Assembly (NCBI RefSeq): GCF_008831285.2
Contig: NC_045138.2
Span: 16,587,934 to 16,651,933 of the forward strand
DNA: 64,000 nt
From: Nymphaea colorata
Taxonomy: Eukaryota > Streptophyta > Magnoliopsida > Nymphaeales > Nymphaeaceae
Reading direction: 5' to 3'
Positions 25,962-38,700 of this stretch are shown here, one piece after another. The notes under the pieces are model-generated. The model had not been told where the DNA came from. It did not search any database and saw only the letters and a list, made by a program, of their open reading frames with translations. Made by a program: the position numbers and the translations under genes. The number at the start of each line of letters is the position of its first letter. Positions within the stretch are counted from its first letter, which is position 1.

Positions 25962-28959
25962 ATGGCAGAGGAAGGAGTTGTGATCAGCTGCCACAGCGTC
26001 GACGCGTGGACGGCACATCTACAGAGGGGAATCGATAACAAAAAACTGGTAACGATGTTTTCTTCCTCTACGTTCCTGCGTTGGTGTCTCTTCTGTTGTT
26101 TGAGCCGCTTTATGCAATTTGCAACGAGTTTTTGCCCTTCAATTCTATATACCCATTTGACAGAATTCTGCTAATTGATTCGTATAAAAGCTGTCTGAAC
26201 TTGGTATCGGCGGTTTTGCCGCTCCCAATCTCTTCTTTTCACATGTCGTTGCGCTTCAATTGGAAACGAGTTTTAGGCTTCATTTTTCTTCCTGCGCCTG
26301 AATCATGGCCGTTCTTTTATTCTGTTGCATTGTGGTAGATTTTAGACCAAGAGGATGTTTTTTATTTTATTTTTACTGGTGCTGTACTTTATTGGAGCCA
26401 AAGATTGCTTCTCTTTTCTCTAGTAGGTTGTTCAAGGATGATGCCGTTGGGCCTTCGTTTCCCATCTTCTCTGCATACGTATGCAATTAAACTTAATTTA
26501 CGCTGGATATGTTACAAAATTTGTTGGTAGTTTTGATTCTGAAGCTGTACTTGGTTATTGAAGGTGCGTTCTGAATTGGTTTATATTGCCATACAATTCT
26601 TGAATATTTAGGTCTGCCGTACAGTTTTTGAAGATTTAGAGCCATAGAATAAGTTCGCGAGAACTTGGCAGGAAGAGGAAGGAAGAGGGGAGGAGGCTTT
26701 GCTGTTAAATGTTTCCAGATTGTAAAATTCCACAAATTATCTAGGCCCGGTACATGTTGGTCAAGAGAAGTTAATTGAAGGTGACGCATAAGATGGTTCC
26801 GATGAGTGCTTGCAGATGAGTTCTTAATGAACAACTGATGTTAATAACCGGAGAAATAAATATCAATTATGTACATTCTAGTCTCATTTTTTATGGATGT
26901 AAAAGGTTAAGAAATGGATAATCAGATGCCTCGAATTCTTTGCAGCCAAAGAAACCAAAATTCTCATAACTATGTCATAACCGTTTTCATCTATTTTAGT
27001 GGTTAACTGTGTAGAATATTCAAGGTTAGACGGCGGTTTTCCTGTTGCTCATTTGTTATTTAGATATTTCATATTTGGCAATGTTAAGCCTTAAAGGGCT
27101 CTGAAGATAAGAAATCTTCATAATTGGGAGGAAATAGCACTCTGATTATGGAGAATCAAATTGCTTATCAATCAAACAGGTTTTTTTTCTCTTTTCAGCT
27201 CTGTGAAAACTGAAAAGGAAAAAGAAAGATGTTCGAGAATGTGGAAATGATTGCTGTTAACTATAATGGGAAAGAGGGGTAGATGGATAACATCATAAGT
27301 CGCAGTACTCTGAAGTAACATGATGAGGTAAAAGCGGGTGACTAGATTTCAGTGAGAAAAATGACCTAAATAACTGTGGAGACATATTGCAAGCAAGAGC
27401 TACATTTGAGAATGTCAAAACTGACAAGGTGATGGATGAATTCCCATGAATAATGGACAGGGCTGTAATTTTTTATCAAGGAAAGCACCTGGTAACATTT
27501 GTTTGAACTTTGAAGGGAGTATTTCATCACCTTTCCATTAGCAAGAATGACATACAATTTGTTGTATAGTCAGTACTCATGGCATTGGTTGATGGTCAAC
27601 ACTCATTTTGATGGACATACAATTTGTGGGAAAGTAATAATGACATACAATTGCAATGAGTTCTGACCTTTCAAGAAATTAGTCCTGTCCATCACCTTTT
27701 TGGATCCTGACTTTTCCATAATGAAACGGAAAGTCATTTTCTTTCAAGAAATTGCAACCTTTCCTTTCCATTCAGAAGCACTTTGAACGATTTGTCTGAC
27801 CTTCTTTGGTATGGTGAGTACTAATGACATACAATTGTCATTAGTACTCACCATACCAAAAAAGGTCAGGATTCATGACAATGAGATGCCATTAACCATA
27901 CCAATCAAGATGCCATTAGTGTCTAAAATCCATGTTGGTTGATGGTCAGCACTCATTTTGATGGACATACAATTTGTGGGAAAGTACTAATGACATTTTG
28001 TTGTACAGTGAGTACTAATGACATACAATTACAATGAGTGCATTTTGTCACCGTAGAAGATAACCAGGGCCAAATATTCCTTATTGGTTCATTCCCATCA
28101 ACATTAGTTACAAGCCTTTGACGAAGGCATATGTGAGGTCTAAGGTTCATTTTTTATCGAACAGCAGGCGACCTGACCTCAATTCATGTGTAGGGTGGTA
28201 ACTTTTCTTTTTGACTTCTTGTTTTCTGCATGTGCATTGGTTGATCTATGCATTTTATCTTGCCAAATATTTGATGTCTTGTTCCTTGTTCTATTTTCTT
28301 CATGAAAACTCAGAATTATTTGGTTATGTTCCTATTTTGAAATTCAAACGTGTTCTTTTGATTTTCGAATCAGCGAGTCCTTCGTCATGTCTGGAATTAG
28401 TTTGTTTTGATTGTCTAGTAGCTGCATGTTTGTCATTTTCCATGTTTGCCAATTTTTTAGATGTTTTTTGAATAGATTGTAGTTGATTTTACTGCGTCGT
28501 GGTGTGGACCCTGCCGCATGATTTCTCCTATGCTGACTGAATGGGCGAGAAGATTTCCTCAAGTCACCTTTCTTAAAGTCGACGTTGATGAGTTGGCAGT
28601 AAGTGCTCCTCCATGTTCTTCTTGTCATCTGATTCTTTACTGTCAAGTGTTATTCTTCAAATTATAAAGTCTAGTTTCCCAATGTAACCCTCGTGATCTA
28701 TTTTCTTCTTCATTATGATAATTTTTTCTGGAAATTTCTTAAAGTTGTATATGCTTGTTGTAGTTCTGACAGGATTACTAATTACAGTACTTATATATAT
28801 GCATGATTTCAGTCTGTAGCATCTGACTGGGCTATAGAAGCAATGCCAACTTTCATGTTCTTGAAAGAAGGGAATATAGTAGACAAGGTAGTTGGTGCAA
28901 GGAAAGAGGAGCTGCTGCAGAAGATCATGATGCACGTGGCAAAGATTTCAGCTCAGTAG
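25962..28959 (+). CDS. Thioredoxin h (cytosolic type)
   Basis: This small dithiol oxidoreductase reduces disulfides in target proteins and is itself reduced by NADPH-thioredoxin reductase, mainly in the cytosol. Three exons (25962-26048, 28476-28598, 28813-28959) give 118 aa, the usual length. The protein starts [16 protein letters not shown], which is typical of subgroup I h-type thioredoxins, and has no transit peptide. The active site is WCGPC (Trp38-Cys39-Gly40-Pro41-Cys42) inside [13 protein letters not shown], and the cis-proline is Pro82 in AMPTFMF. The stop is TAG at 28957-28959, and AATAAA at about 28999 could serve as poly(A) signal. Both introns are phase 0, and intron 1 is unusually long (2.4 kb) because of repeats at 27585-28040. 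All key residues are present, so the gene looks functional. Confidence 0.96.
27585..27636. repeat. 52-bp direct repeat, copy 1, thioredoxin intron 1
   Basis: The block beginning 'ttggttgatggtca' recurs at 27935-27986 with one difference in 52 positions. Motifs such as 'aatgacatacaatt' recur several more times between 27545 and 28030, so the area is a small repeat array or complex MITE. Confidence 0.9.
27798..27867. repeat. Near-perfect hairpin, thioredoxin intron 1
   Basis: Arms 27798-27828 and 27837-27867 are reverse complements over 30 of 31 positions with an 8-nt loop (ATACAATT). The only mismatch is near the base. The transcript would fold into a stable stem within the intron. Confidence 0.95.
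27935..27986. repeat. 52-bp direct repeat, copy 2, thioredoxin intron 1
   Basis: It is 51/52 identical to 27585-27636. The continuation differs: copy 2 carries about 28 extra nt ('attttgttgtacagtg' and neighbours) before the shared 'atgacatacaatt' block resumes. Confidence 0.9.
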
Positions 28960-31146
28960 TTCCTTTGTGTCTCTGCTTTGGTCTGTCGGATTGCTTGAAA
29001 TAAAGAGTAGCATCTGCAATGTATCACGTATTTACACTGGCCGATTGACAACTGAGTGCCTACTTTGCAACTGAAAATGAAAATCTTGTTTAGTGAATAA
29101 AATAATAGTATTTGCTGATTTAGTTTATCTTGACAGTTCGCGTCTGGTCTTTCTGTTTCTGCGCGCACATGCACGTGGACATGATTGGCGCAGTTTTTGC
29201 ATCCATTCTTAAGACAGCAATTTTATTACTAGAAGCAGAATATACACAATTAGTGCAGCTCCTCCATTGCCTTGGCCACAGGTAGATGAGTCATCATGGG
29301 AATGATTGGTCTGGAAGATGGAGAACCAGGGTTCATTGGAAAAGTAGAATAACCAGTCTTGAGTTTCTGCTAACGGATTTCAACAAGCTTTCTCAGTTTC
29401 CTAATGTGCATCGGCCAAATCCGGCTGGTCATTCATAAAATGGCTATTTTAGCCGACAAGTTCTCAGGCCTTCAACATCTGTAGATTCTCTACCAAGACC
29501 AGAACGTGGGGGAGGGGAGAGCACAACTCTCTCCCAAACTCCCATAGTCCCCCCCCTCCACAGCTGCATTATATCACAATCTTCTTCCTTATTCAAGAGT
29601 TACAAGCCACTCCAAACTTGCTAGTTGTCACCATTATTCAAAATTTACTACGTGATTCTGTCATGTAGTCATAAAAGTGCTTCTCCTCTTGGCATGCATG
29701 ACAACGTTCACACTGCTGCGGTAGTTGTTTGATTCTTAGGTGCCATCTTTATGCAGAAGCAGATAGTGTCAACCATAATCTGCCTTTTCTGCCCATCCTG
29801 GTGTATGGAGCCTCACTGTTATGAAGCTTTTTTACACCCTCAGAAGCAAAAGCTGAGCTGTCTTTGAAATGGTCAACTGAAAGTCTGGAAGAAGAAAAGT
29901 TCTTCGTCTCAATTCTTTCGGCTTCAAAAAAATGTAGTTGGTTATATGTATTGTATGCTGACTTTGAGGTCTTACTTCAAGCGAACAAACAAGAATTCCT
30001 CCACCAACTTTCACGCTTGGATCTCCTTTAAACAGTTATAGCGAAAAGAAGATCTCAGAAAAATTCGAACAATTGACTGTAAATGTGCCTTTTTCACATT
30101 AGTTTATAGTGCTCTTTATTGCTCTGTTTAGTTTGTTTTGGAATCTCTAGTATCTTTACTTACGATTATAATGATGGACACATTTCGATGCACTTTTTTT
30201 TTTTAACAGGGTGGGATCAACTGGAAGAAAGAACAATCTGTCAAATTTGGTGAACTTGGTTTTGGGTGCAAATTTTGATGAAATAACAACAAATAGGCCA
30301 TTTTTTTCCAACCAATCTTTAATTTTTTGTTAGAAAATCCACCAAAACACCCTCAAATTATAATGGAATAACAACGTCAATTTTGCTTTCTTTCATTTAA
30401 CCGCTTAAATTACATTAAAAACAAGAAGTTAGACAAAAAGAAATCAAAATTTGAGTCTGTTTTTGTTGTTTAATCAAAAGTTCAACATGCTATTTTAAGT
30501 TCATTAAAAAAAAAAAGCATAGTTGACGGTTGCAAGCGGTCTATATCCGGTGTGAAGATTTTGTCAGTTTCTGTTGTACTAGATTCGGTTCTGTCCAATA
30601 ATCTGCTGTTCCAGATCCAATCTGTTTTCAACGCCAATTCGGCAAATGCTTGGTCACTTGTGGTTCGGACGCTATATCCGATGATTAAATAGTATTATAT
30701 AATCAAATTAGTACTGGATTTTTTTCCCATGCTTCCAATTGAAAAAAGAAATCAGTCTCGTGAAAGGAACCGTGGATCTAAATCCATTTCTAATTCCAGT
30801 CTCATTGCGGATTTCCAAACTCTAAACCATTAGGACGATAGGACGGTAAGAAGTTGGGTAGGAACTTTGGCTCTTTTCTAAATGAAATATTGCCGGCCGG
30901 AAAACAGATAAAGGTTGTTGCAGTTTCAGTTAGATCCAATTGTTCCGATATTTGAATTCGAGTATCGGATTCACTAAATCCAGATATCCAATCATTTATC
31001 GAGAAAAAAGAAGAGCTGTTTAACGTTGGCAACTTCACTTCACATATGTGGGTCCCACAAGGAGACGTCTTCGTTTTCGTTTCTGGATTTCCCGGGTTCC
31101 TGGCTTCTGCAATTGTTGTGGGGAGGGGGCATTGTCGAAAGGCCGA
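28960..31146. other. Spacer between thioredoxin and D-2-hydroxyglutarate dehydrogenase genes
   Basis: This holds the thioredoxin 3' UTR, then about 2 kb without a supported gene. From about 30590 to 30990 'gatccaat' and 'ccgatat' motifs recur, similar to 8440-8790 and 49900-50080, which suggests old dispersed elements. The last 120 bp before 31147 are G+C-richer and are probably promoter and 5' UTR of the next gene. A GTG-started frame upstream of 31147 is not a credible start in a plant. Confidence 0.6.
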
Positions 31147-32713
31147 ATGGGGCGATGGAGGAGGGCATCTCAGATCGTCAACCGCCTTCGCTACGATCGT
31201 TTGTTCGGTTCCCCGCGCGATTCGATTCGTGGGTACCCAGCGATTCCTCTCACTGATATAGGTGTCTCTCTCCATCTCGATCTCTTCTTCCTTCCTGTGA
31301 TCGTTTCCGCTCGATCGTTATGATCAGAATCATTCCGCCATATGACCAATAAGTCTTTAGTAAAACTCATGCAGGTGCTCAACTGAGGAGAGAACGTGAA
31401 ATCGTCTATGGTAGTTTGAGCGGATTCCGCCTAGTAGGTGGTGGTGGGACGTGGCGGACCACAATAAGGTCTTTTGGTTCTTTGGCATCAAAAGTTGCAC
31501 GGGATCCTTCCTTTGCTAAAATTACTGCAGAGGATATAAACTACTTCAGGAAGATATTGGGTGTCAAGAATGTTATTCAAGACGAGGATCGGTTGATCGC
31601 TTCGAACACGGATTGGATGAGAAAGTACAAAGGTTCAAGTCAGCTATTGCTTCAACCTTCCAGCACAGAAGAGGTGTGGTATTTGCGTGCTCAAAAGTGT
31701 TTAGTGGGTGCCAGGGTTTGACATTCCTTTTGGGGCCAATGTTGATGCATGGAAAATTAATGGTTAAGAAGTACCAAACAATCATAGGAACCATGTTCAT
31801 GTCTTGATATCTCACCTTCTCTTGGACAGGACATAGATTATCATCTGCACTGGAATAAATTTATCCATTTATAGGTTAAGGAAATAATGATCAATGAAGT
31901 GCTGAAAACCGGCTTAATAATGGTTCGTCGTTAGGTGGAGAGCGGGTGGCATGAGGGACGGTTGTGAAAAGGTGTTGAATGCAGACCTTGAATCAAAACC
32001 CAGTCCTCTTACTCTGCAGCTTCAGCTTTCCAACGGTATTGTTCTCGCAAGTCGTATGGCTTCGTAGTCAGGCTCACTTGGGGTTTACCTCTCAGGAGGA
32101 GCGGACTCCTTGTTGTTGTAAAAGAGGGCTTATCGTTCTTGCTTGAAGATTTGATTGAAATTATTAGCCACAGTAATCGGAAAGCAGAAAGAAACAAATT
32201 TTGATGATACAAGAATCCTTGCGTAACCTTTGGACAGTAAAAGATAGGTTAAGGATACCAAGACCTATTGTTAATTTCAGAGAAATGTAATTCGAACAGA
32301 TATATATCTGAGCACCGTATGTGCAATATGAAGCATATCATTCAATCAAGAAGATACATTATATTGTTTGATAAATGCCTTGGGTGCATACACGAAACCT
32401 TTTTATGCATGTTGTTGGAAGGTCATTTAATGAGCTATATTATTAATTCATAAATCACAGGTAATATGAAATTCAGTTGCTTGCTCATCGTTTTTAGTAT
32501 TGCTGAATATTATATGATATTGTAAGCCAGTTTATGGAGTTTTGTCTTATGCACCATCAAATTTGACACCGATAATTGTCCCGTCTACAGGTGTCACAGA
32601 TTCTTAAATATTGTAATTTTAGACGCTTGGCTGTTGTTCCACAAGGTGGAAATACTGGTCTAGTGGGTGGAAGCGTCCCTGTATTCGATGAGGTAAACTT
32701 TGTTAATGTTTAT

Positions 32714-32745
<32 letters not shown>

Positions 32746-35700
32746 TTTATTTATTGAAAAACTGGTATATCCCAGACCACTTAGGTTGGGGACAAAAACA
32801 ATTCCTCTTAATTTTCTTTTAGAAAATGATTTAAACAAAAAGTAAGCATCCCAATATGTTTACGAAGACTAATTTTAAATGTCAAGCATGTGTTTGTTCA
32901 AGTTGTTTTTATGAAGAATATCGATATGCATTTAGACTCAATAACTAATTAGAATAATATATGTTTTCCATCAAATCACCCTCAAGTTATTGTCACAGAG
33001 GTACGTGTGATATGGCCAAGTACCCATGTTGGTATGAGGGTACGGCCACACAAGTATGAGGGTAGGGCTGTATTTTATAACTTAAAACTTTACCTTTTCA
33101 CATTTAAACTTTAATTTTGATATTTCCCTTAATTTTGTTTTCCTTTCACCTAGATTCCATATTTTTCTCCCCATTTTCTTTAATTTTGAGAACTTGTGTA
33201 GACTATTATATATATAATGTTATATCTAAGTCACATGGGTGCACCAAATATGGTGGCCTTGGGTCCGGGTGTAGCTTGACACGGCACCCGACCCGGTCAA
33301 ACTGAGTTGGGTGCTGCTGACCGCTCCCGTTCTCTTTTTTTTTTTTCTTCCTTCTCCTATCCTTTCCCTCTTCTCTCTCTTCTCCCCTATTTTATTTAAT
33401 AAAATTTTGAATTTTGTATGAGATTAAGGTAACATTTGATAAAAAAAGGTTTTAAAATGTAGACAAATAAAATTATATATATATATATACACCCTCGCTG
33501 CATATACACCCAATTTTCTTTGAAATTTGCTGCATCTTGCACCCACTCAAGCACCAGCAAGTGCACCCGCACCCCGTACCCATGTGATATAGATTTATAT
33601 ATATGCTCTGCCATACCCCCTGTGCCCATAATTTTCAAAAATGGCGCCCATACACACTGCCATATGCATACTGCACCAGTACCCACACCCATGTGACATT
33701 GATCTAACCTTATAAGATCTTGACTCAAGATCTTATAAGGTTAGATTACACAAGAAGTACTTTCATAATAAATTTTAAGGGGTCTGGATTTTATCCCTGA
33801 CCTAAGTGGTGCGGCATATACCAATTACTCATATGTATGTGTGTGTGCATGTCTGTTGATTTTCTTTCCTAATATAGGCTATAGATTTTATTTTTGGCAT
33901 TAGTCTTCTTCTAGAAAGGAAAAAACAGAGGAAATACATGAAGCCAGAGAATGTTGACGATTCTAATCCAAATGAGAGAAATGCACAAGGAGGTAGCTTC
34001 CAATTTATGTTTTATAATTATACTGCTTAGACAAACTACAGACCTAATTGTACATAATTGTTCCTTAGTGGTAGAGACTTCCTTATGATAATCTGTATTA
34101 CCCCATTCAGCACTTGCTGAACTAGATACCCTCCTACTCTTACTTTAAGAATAATGAGAATCAAGATAAAGCTTACACACATGATGTTTGGGCATGATTG
34201 TAAGTATAACAAGCAGTGCTGTTCAAGTAAAGACAGGAAATCTTTTCTTGAAACATGTTTTCTGGTGATTAGGAAAGTACTAAAAACTAGAAAGGTATTC
34301 TCTCTATGATATTTGAGCTGTGATTTAATCAATTCCTGCCAAGTAAACCTCCAAAATGAAGGAAGCAACACCAAGCAACACCAAATCTCTACATTCTTAC
34401 AGTAAGTAAAACAAATGTAGAAATTTTTAAGTGCTCCAAATTCTGGAAACTGTCTTTGAACTCCTTGTATACGAAAAGTGCTTAAGGTAGTTTTTGATGC
34501 TCCAAAATTAAGATTCCTGCTAATTGCAGAATCATTCTGGAATAGGTGGAATAGGGAACACAATGACATTTTCCAAAATGGCACCGTGTTTCATTTTTAT
34601 GGATGGGTTTCCTTGAAATCACCATTCTGTGTTTGATGGAACTTGGAAAAGGATGATGAAACACTCTTTCCTGCGTTTGATGGAACTGGAAAAATATGAA
34701 CATATTTACCAACATTCTTTAAATAAATTCTAGATGCTAAAAAAAAGGAATCAAGTTTTATTCAACTGCTTGTTCATTTCTGATAAACACTAATAAAATT
34801 CATTTCTGTTTTAGTGCATGCAATGTTCTTTCTTGAGGCATTTTGTTAGTGAACATCTATAGCAGTAGTTGACCGCCCATAACTGCAAAAAATAGTAACA
34901 CCAGCAAGACCTAAACTGAATTAACAGATTTTCCTTCACTACCATATGATTGAATAAGGTGGCATCATGGAAGCATAATCTTATGCAAAAGTTGTCAAAT
35001 TAAAGAATTATGGGATTGAGACCCAATAGGCATATCATGGAATTTGTTTCTCTTCATAAAATCACTTAAGCATGTTAAGGTATGGCCTTGAATTAGGTTT
35101 TTGTTTTCTGACCTGTGGCAATTATTCCACTTATTTATTCCTAACGCATTATGCAGGTAATTATTAATGTTGGCTTGTTAAACAATATCACATCATTGGA
35201 CAAGGTAAACATTACACCTTTGATTTCTCAAAATTTTTCCTTTGTGATCCTTTTGACGTATTATCTTTTTATCCTCTTGAATTTTACATGAATACTTGTT
35301 TTGGGGTTTGATTGGCATCTATTAAGCTGCAGAAATGTCGTGTCGATTTTCAGATCTTTATATTTTTCATGGCAAGAAAGATCGAAATCTTTTTTTGTTA
35401 CTATCCCAATTTGATTGTTCTATCTTTGTAAATCTATTGACATCTTTTTTTGCTTTCCCAAGTGGTTATATGTTGTGAATATTTTGTTGCCTTTTCTGGT
35501 GATATACATCTCCATTGTCAAAAGCATGTGGGGGCAGAATAGGTGCCTAGGCTTGGTCACTTTGGCAGGCAAGGAAAGAGAACCTGGAACCTTTTTTTCT
35601 CTTAATTTAAATCCTCAGTATATTCATTGAAGTGAGTGAGTCGGTTCCCTACCTTGCCTTTTTTTTTCGAGTATAACAATTTCGTTTACACGCTGTTGAG

Positions 35701-38700
35701 GTCATTAACTATTGCATTTTCTTGTCTATACTACCACTTTTTCCTGAAAATCTCTGTTTTATCTTGTATCCTGTAAGAGCAAAAAAGATAAGTTCTTTGA
35801 GGTGTGAGCTGCTTTCGTAGCATCAATAGTTTAAGCACAACTAGCTAGAAAATGTTAGTTTTCTTATCAATTGACTTCAGATTATATGATTTAGTTATTA
35901 ACCACAAAGTAGTGTGTTTTTTAAAATTTTTAGTACTTAGAATAAAGTCATATCCTGTTTGTAAGATGTGCAATACTTTTTTTCATAGACTACAAGATTA
36001 ATATGCTACAAACGAAAAAAAATTGTCTCTCTCTAAAGAATTTGAAATCCAGATTTCAAAGATCCATGATTGAACAGTCTAACAGCATGCTGACATTATA
36101 CACATATGTACACTTTTTTGTATATTCAGGTTATTCTGCTGACCTGTCTTCTGTCCAACATGAACAATTGAACCACTTAAGTATGCCCCAACTTTATTTT
36201 CTACTATTCCTTGCAGGTTAGTGGCATACTTGTATGTGAAGCAGGGTGTATACTTGAAAACTTGGATTCCTTCCTCTCTGACCATGGGTAAATTCTTTAT
36301 GCAGCCAATTTAGATAAGTCAACGAATTTGATTGCCAGATATTCTTGTTTTTTATGATTGAACATAATAAAAGCATTTCTGTTAATAACTAGTTTTCCGT
36401 GCCTTTTATATTGGAGGTTTTGATCTCTGTATCTGTGTCGGTCTATGTTTTCTCTTTCCCTTTTGGGTTTTCTAAAACTCTTTTTCTCTTAGAAACATTT
36501 AGGCAAGAAAGGTGAAACCATTTTGCCCCTTAAATGAGACTAAATTCTCTACTTTTTTACTCTCTGAGTATACATTTTACAATATTGGTATTCTCCTTTC
36601 AAGAAATAACAACAGGCTTTAGACCAGTTTTTTTTTTTTTTTTTTTTTCAGCCATATGTTTTTATATTTGAGGACACAAATTAAGGCGGGGGAGGGGATT
36701 TTGAAACATTTGTATGCTGCCTTTTAGTAGCTTATTAAGATTCCTTTTTTTTTCATCATTCCCTTCTGCTTCCCACATTTTCTGAGTTAGAAAAGTTTAT
36801 TAGGTTTTTATGTGTAACTATTGTGGTGATTTGTAGATTGATGATGCCACTTGACTTGGGTGCAAAAGGAAGCTGTCAAATTGGTGGAAATATCTCAACC
36901 AATGCTGGTGGCTTGCGCTTTGTGCGTTATGGATCCTTACGTGGGAGTGTTCTTGGTAAGATTATACACCATCTCTTCTAAACCATGGAATTTTAAAATT
37001 GAAGTTCAAATACTATTTGTCACTACATGGTGTTGAAGGTGCAGTCTGCCATAAAGTGGAATATATTTGCATATACCTTTGAAAATAGTATCAGCAAATA
37101 GAAAGTGTGATAAGAACCGTTCTTCTTCTTTGAATATAAAGGTGCATTAATGGAATGTTTTTCTTTTCTCTATATATATGTAAGGCATTGTCCGGTTCCC
37201 TTATTGGTCTGGCCCCATCAGGCTGCAGCAGAAACATGTTGAACATGTCTTTTGTTCAATTTAGTTGACAGATTCGTTAATCATGTTTTATATGTTTAGC
37301 AAAAAGAAAAAAAAGGACTGAACTAGATTAACTTTGGCATTTTGCATGTTAATACTTGCTTAGTTTAGATTCAGATAAAAAAAGCATCATCTAATATATT
37401 CTTTGCTGGGACATAACCAAAGGAGTCAGGATTAATGCATTCCCAAGTCTGCAACTAAACCGGAGAGAGGTTTTCGGAGTTCAATTTCTCTTTTATTATC
37501 ATTTTTCTTAAAGTGGCTCTCTCAAAGGTACGAAAGTTAATTGATTTGTCTCTCTCTTTTTTTGAATTCATTAGAATTACATTGGTTTTCTGGGTCAGAA
37601 TATCATTAGTGGGATAAGAAAAAAATAAATGTTATTCCTTATTGATATGGAAATAGTGAAAAGTGCTGAACCATAGCCTCATTTTATCAAATGCAAATGG
37701 AATGCATTAATTGCACATCTATTTTAAGTGGATGATCAGCATGTAATAATGTAGTACAAAGTACGTAAATTGATTGATCTGTTCTCTTGCTTGCCAAGTT
37801 GGCTTATATACTATAGCAGCCAAATTATTTGCAATCAGTTAATTGATGGAGAAATGAAAACACTGTACACTTAACTGAAGCTGCACATCTAAGCAGGAAA
37901 CTGAACTGACGAGAGGATTTTCAGATTGTCCTCTGATTGTTTTATTTTCTTATTCTGCTATCTTAACGAGTTTGCATTCTATGCATCATATTTCATTTTT
38001 GTTCCCATTTGACTGCAAATATCAGACTTCTGTTCTCCTTTCCTAACTCCTGGTTATCCGTCATATTTCTTTATTTGACTTCCAGGTATTGAAGCTGTTC
38101 TTGCAAATGGCTCCATATTGGACTTGCTTGGAACTTTGCGGAAAGATAACACTGGCTATGACTTGAAACAATTGTTCATTGGCATGTTACAAGATGTTAA
38201 TTTCTTTTTTCTGAGACTTTTGCAATTATGCTGGCTGTTGGATTCTACAACTTTAATGCCTTAATCATTTCAGGTAGTGAAGGATCTTTAGGCATTGTTA
38301 CAAAGGTTTCTATAATGACACCGGCAAGGCTACCCTCAACAAATCTTGCATTTCTTGCATGCAAGGACTACAAAAGTTGTCAGGTTCAAGTTTGTTATGA
38401 TTTAATATTTCTGTGGTTTCTTTACAAGTTGTGTTTGTACCTTATGGGTATCAGGTTATGAGCTTCAGATTGTATATAACTATTACCTATCCTACTGTAA
38501 GGATATTGCTTAAAACTCAAAAACAGACATAAATTTTGATGCAAGCAATGCAAAACTATATCCAATTTTTTACCTGCAAATTGAAAACCATTATTGGATT
38601 TAGATGTCCTGAATACCAATGTCCACATCCAATTACTAATTGGACATGAAATTTCTTATTGAAGCTTAGCCAACTACTTGAATTCAGATTTGAATAAATT

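Noticed and set aside
30802..31275. A 157-codon minus-strand open frame overlapping the 5' end of D2HGDH
   Set aside because: It is antisense to exon 1 and the promoter of a well-supported gene and carries no known motif.
34036..34584. A 182-codon minus-strand open frame in D2HGDH intron 3
   Set aside because: It has no recognisable domain, lies in intron DNA containing repeated 'gtttgatggaac' motifs, and its composition looks like translated AT-rich noncoding sequence.
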